From positions 1 to 36,303 of the forward strand of contig CAMBFS010000020.1 in the NCBI GenBank assembly GCA_945865755.1: a stretch of 36,303 bases of DNA, given 5' to 3'. Shown piece by piece: positions 33,977-36,303 of this stretch. Each line of letters opens with the position of its first letter. Within the stretch, counting starts at the first letter, position 1. Below the pieces are notes generated by a model. It was not told the DNA's origin and searched no databases. It worked only from the letters and a program-made list of their open reading frames with translations. Origin of the DNA: Klebsiella pneumoniae. Lineage in GTDB: Bacteria; Desulfobacterota; Binatia; Bin18. The translations under genes and the position numbers were made by a program.

Positions 33977-34029
33977 TCAAAGTTCCAGCTTGCGGCTGAG
34001 CAATGGCACGAAGTTCGTGAGTTCCAAAG

Positions 34030-34068
34030 TTCCCTCTCCCGGCTGGGAGAGGGCTAGGTTGAGGGGGA
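34030..34068 (+). repeat. dispersed CCCTCTCCC hairpin repeat, copy 2
   Basis: Arms CCCTCTCCC (34032-34040) and GGGAGAGGG (34045-34053) enclose the loop GGCT, and CTAGGTTGAGGGGGATG follows. Its reverse complement closely matches the copy at 21067-21109. The surrounding gap 33977-34234 has no other recognisable feature. Confidence 0.85.
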
Positions 34069-34234
34069 TGAAAGGTGATAACCGATTTTGTGTGTCAAAG
34101 TTCATAAGGAGCCTCTTCACGAGGAAATCCGCCGTCGGGCCACCCGCTATACCACTTTGTTTCCCCACACGCTTCCGTTATTGACGAGAGAGCTGAACAA
34201 CAGTGGCCACCGCGGAGGAACGTGAGGGAACGAT

Positions 34235-34660
34235 ATGCAAAGCGACATCCGCTGGAAGCAACGGTTCGACAACTTTGACCGGGCTTTCGTCTTGTTACGC
34301 GAGGTCCACGAGCGTGGGGTAGATTCTCTCTCCCAACTGGAGAAAGAAGGTGCCATCCAACGGTTCGAGGTCACCTTTGAACTGGCATGGAAGACCCTCA
34401 AGGATTATCTGGAAGAAAGCGGCGTGCTCGTGAATCCAGTCACGCCTCGCAATGTCATCAAGGAAGCCTTTGCCGCCAAGCTGCTGCCGGATGCAACGGA
34501 CGCGCAGGTGTGGATTGACATGATGTTGCACCGTAACCTGCTGTCCCATACCTACGACACCAAAGTGTTCGAGACGGTGCTGCGGGCAGTCGCGGAGCAC
34601 TATTTCCCAGCCTTTGATCGGCTGCATGAGTTTTTCCTGCTCAAGAGCGTGGAGCCATGA
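34235..34660 (+). CDS. HepT-like HEPN protein (HI0074 family, nucleotidyltransferase partner)
   Basis: A 141-residue four-helix HEPN protein. WKQRFDNFDRAFVLLREV opens the family, and RNLLSHTY near 98-105 fits the RX4HXY motif of HEPN toxins of the HepT type, whose Tyr is AMPylated by the partner. In such pairs HepT is an RNase-like toxin and the nucleotidyltransferase is the antitoxin. It is also annotated in databases as a nucleotidyltransferase substrate-binding protein, so toxicity is inferred. Its stop overlaps the next start (ATGA, 34657-34660). A weak GAGGAACG lies upstream of the ATG. Confidence 0.82.
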   Translation: MQSDIRWKQRFDNFDRAFVLLREVHERGVDSLSQLEKEGAIQRFEVTFELAWKTLKDYLEESGVLVNPVTPRNVIKEAFAAKLLPDATDAQVWIDMMLHRNLLSHTYDTKVFETVLRAVAEHYFPAFDRLHEFFLLKSVEP

Positions 34661-35004
34661 AAGACATCGGTCTCGCGCCGCACGAGCTTGATTTGCTCCA
34701 GGACGTGTTTCGTCGCTTCCCGGCGATCAGTGAAGTCACGTTGTACGGCTCGCGCGCGAAGGGCACCTATCGGCCAGAGTCGGATGTTGATCTTGCCCTG
34801 ATCGGAGTCGAGGACGATCTCCAGGCTGAAGCTGTTGCCGGCGAGTTGGACGAGCTGCCGCTGCCATATCGGTTTGATGTGAAGGCGTACAGCCGTATCA
34901 AATACGGTCCTCTGCGAGAGCATATCGCGCGTGTGGGGGTTGTGTTGTACCGGCAGGAGTCGTCCGTGAAGGATATGGAACGACCGCTCAAGGAAGCCGG
35001 GTAG
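34657..35004 (+). CDS. MntA-like minimal nucleotidyltransferase
   Basis: 115 residues of the MNT/HI0073 type. The signature GSX10DXD is complete (GSRAKGTYRPESDVD near 29-43), and a third acidic residue sits in RFDVKAY. By family it transfers AMP to the Tyr of the HepT RX4HXY motif and so neutralises it. It overlaps hepT by four bases, and only two bases separate it from the next gene. Confidence 0.85.
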   Translation: MKDIGLAPHELDLLQDVFRRFPAISEVTLYGSRAKGTYRPESDVDLALIGVEDDLQAEAVAGELDELPLPYRFDVKAYSRIKYGPLREHIARVGVVLYRQESSVKDMERPLKEAG

Positions 35005-35006
35005 CG

Positions 35007-36170
35007 ATGGCTACAACCCCCGAACAGATTGACCTGTGGCGGCAGTCGCCTTCTGAGCACCAGCGGCTGGAGTTCAAGGAAGCGAAGCAGCAATTCGACA
35101 ATCGCAAGTTGTATGAGTATTGCGTCGCACTCGCCAATGAAGGTGGTGGGCGATTGCTGCTCGGTGTGGCTGACAAACCGCCGCGTCTGGTGGTTGGCAC
35201 GCAGGCATTCAGCGATCCGATCGCCATGACGGAGAAACTCTTTCAGGCCGTCGGCTTCCGGGTGGACATCGAAGAGGTGAAGCATCTTGACGGCCGAGTG
35301 CTAGTATTTCACATCCCTTCTCGACCACGCGGCACAGCCTATCACCTCGACGGTAAGTATCTGATGCGGTCAGGTCAAATGCTCGTGCCGATGAGCGAAG
35401 ATCAGCTCCGGCGAATTTTTGCGGAAGGCAATCCGGACTGGTTGGAGGAGCACTCGAAGACAACCCTGGACGCCCAGCAAGTGGTGGAGTTGCTCGATAC
35501 TCAGACCTTCTTCGAGTTACTCAAACTGCCTTACCCAACCGAGCGCGCGGGTGTCATTGATCGGCTGTTGGGCGAGCGCTTGATCGATGAACTTCATGGC
35601 CAGTACGCCATCCGACGCCTCGGCGCGCTGTTGCTCGCGAAGAGGTTGGAAGCCTTCCCCGATTTGGCGCGGAAGGCCCCTCGCGTGGTGGTGTACCCCG
35701 GCACTTCAAAATTGGAGACCCGTCTCGATCAAACCCTGACGAAAGGATACGCCGTTGGCTTCCAAGGATTAGTCCAGTTCGCGATGAACCAGTTACCACA
35801 GAGCGAAACGATTGAGGGCGCACTCCGCAAGGAGATGAAGCTCGTTCCCGAGATCGTGATCCGTGAATTGGTTGCCAACGCATTGATCCACCAGGATTTC
35901 GCGATGAGCGGCATGTCGGTGATGGTCGAGATATACAGCACCCGCGTCGAGATCTCGAATCCGGGCGAGCCGCTGGTCCCCCTTGATCGTTTCATTGACG
36001 GCTATCAGTCGCGCAACGAACGCCTCGCGGACCTCATGCGGCGGATGAGCATCTGCGAGGAGAAGAGCAGCGGAATCGACAAAGCAATCCGCGCGGTAGA
36101 AGCATCTCAACTCCCGGCACCGGATTTCCGCACGGGGTATCAGCGGACAATTGTACTGTATCTACTTTAA
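35007..36170 (+). CDS. AlbA_2 (Schlafen-like) ATP-binding protein with HATPase domain
   Basis: 387 residues. The N-terminal AlbA_2/Schlafen-type domain (ESLEFK-like LEFKEAKQQFDNRKLYEY, CVALANEGGGRLLLGVAD) leads through a middle region to a GHKL ATPase-like domain with the N-box ELVANALIHQDF near 291-302 and the G-box SSGIDKAI near 352. Such proteins have been called putative transcriptional regulators and occur often beside restriction-modification or toxin-antitoxin genes. It starts two bases after the mntA-like stop, so it is probably transcribed with the pair. The usual C-terminal winged helix is absent: the protein ends soon after the HATPase part, so it may be a short form. Confidence 0.8.
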   Translation: MATTPEQIDLWRQSPSEHQRLEFKEAKQQFDNRKLYEYCVALANEGGGRLLLGVADKPPRLVVGTQAFSDPIAMTEKLFQAVGFRVDIEEVKHLDGRVLVFHIPSRPRGTAYHLDGKYLMRSGQMLVPMSEDQLRRIFAEGNPDWLEEHSKTTLDAQQVVELLDTQTFFELLKLPYPTERAGVIDRLLGERLIDELHGQYAIRRLGALLLAKRLEAFPDLARKAPRVVVYPGTSKLETRLDQTLTKGYAVGFQGLVQFAMNQLPQSETIEGALRKEMKLVPEIVIRELVANALIHQDFAMSGMSVMVEIYSTRVEISNPGEPLVPLDRFIDGYQSRNERLADLMRRMSICEEKSSGIDKAIRAVEASQLPAPDFRTGYQRTIVLYLL

Positions 36171-36242
36171 ATTCCAAGGCAACCCGAAAAATCGCCAAAA
36201 TATCTTGACAAATAGCCGCTAAACACACACACTTTATGGACT

Positions 36243-36303
36243 TTGAACAGAGAAGACTTACAGGCTGAAATCAACGCCATCGACCAAGAAATCGCCCAAC
36301 TGG
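36243..36303 (+). CDS. possible start of a gene running off the window
   Basis: From TTG at 36243 the frame reads NREDLQAEINAIDQEIAQL, a charged helical, coiled-coil-like opening, to the edge. The frame is open back to a TAG at about 36224, with no ATG in it. An ATG at 36235 in another frame stops after ten residues. Coding status is uncertain. Confidence 0.3.
   Translation, partial: MNREDLQAEINAIDQEIAQL

Overview
The window looks like chromosomal DNA from a Gram-negative, probably uncultivated, moderately GC-rich heterotroph. The envelope genes (LolA, TonB-like protein, lipoprotein) require an outer membrane. RNase J beside FtsK, and the many CoA-thioester enzymes, fit Desulfobacterota/Binatota/Tectomicrobia-like lineages better than an enteric proteobacterium. 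This placement is an inference and no marker gene settles it. A striking genome-wide habit is tandem 7-8 bp repeats in the gaps between co-directional genes.

Layout. 0.2-12.2 kb holds mostly housekeeping genes: an FAD oxidoreductase, tRNA-Ala(CGC), a Pro-rich TonB-like protein, tatA, a zinc-ribbon DUF3426 membrane protein, then plsC-rnj-ftsK-lolA and an NAD-malic enzyme followed by a four-hairpin intergenic array. 12.5-17.1 kb holds an orphan DUF433 gene and an acyl-CoA module: thiolase/aldolase-like protein with its DUF35 OB partner, a crotonase, and an acyl-CoA carboxylase carboxyltransferase. 17.3-26.4 kb is a mosaic accessory region. It contains a DUF433/DUF5615 toxin-antitoxin pair, a membrane-anchored P-loop/TPR protein with a 3' frameshift, a frameshifted Rpn/YhgA-like nuclease, an MDR oxidoreductase, HicBA, RNase HI, and an unrecognised cassette (23.5-26.4 kb) of two novel proteins convergent with a GAF/degenerate-receiver protein.

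26.6-34.0 kb returns to metabolism: family III CoA-transferase, TPP enzyme, ankyrin lipoprotein, alkyl-DHAP-synthase-like flavoenzyme, crotonyl-CoA carboxylase/reductase and a GNAT acetyltransferase. 34.2-36.2 kb is a tight HepT-like/MntA-like/AlbA_2-ATPase operon, followed by a gene fragment that runs off the end.

How they work together. The acyl-CoA genes (thiolase/DUF35, crotonase, carboxylase, CoA-transferase, Ccr) point to uptake and remodelling of short or branched acyl-CoAs, with Ccr able to fix CO2 as ethylmalonyl-CoA. The toxin-antitoxin and P-loop/TPR genes look like a scattered stress or defence complement. The best candidate for something undescribed is the 23.5-26.4 kb cassette; the second is the TM-P-loop-TPR protein at 18.0-19.8 kb. 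The clearest sequence-level oddity is the LolA signal peptide, whose hydrophobic core is built from an expanded copy of the intergenic repeat.
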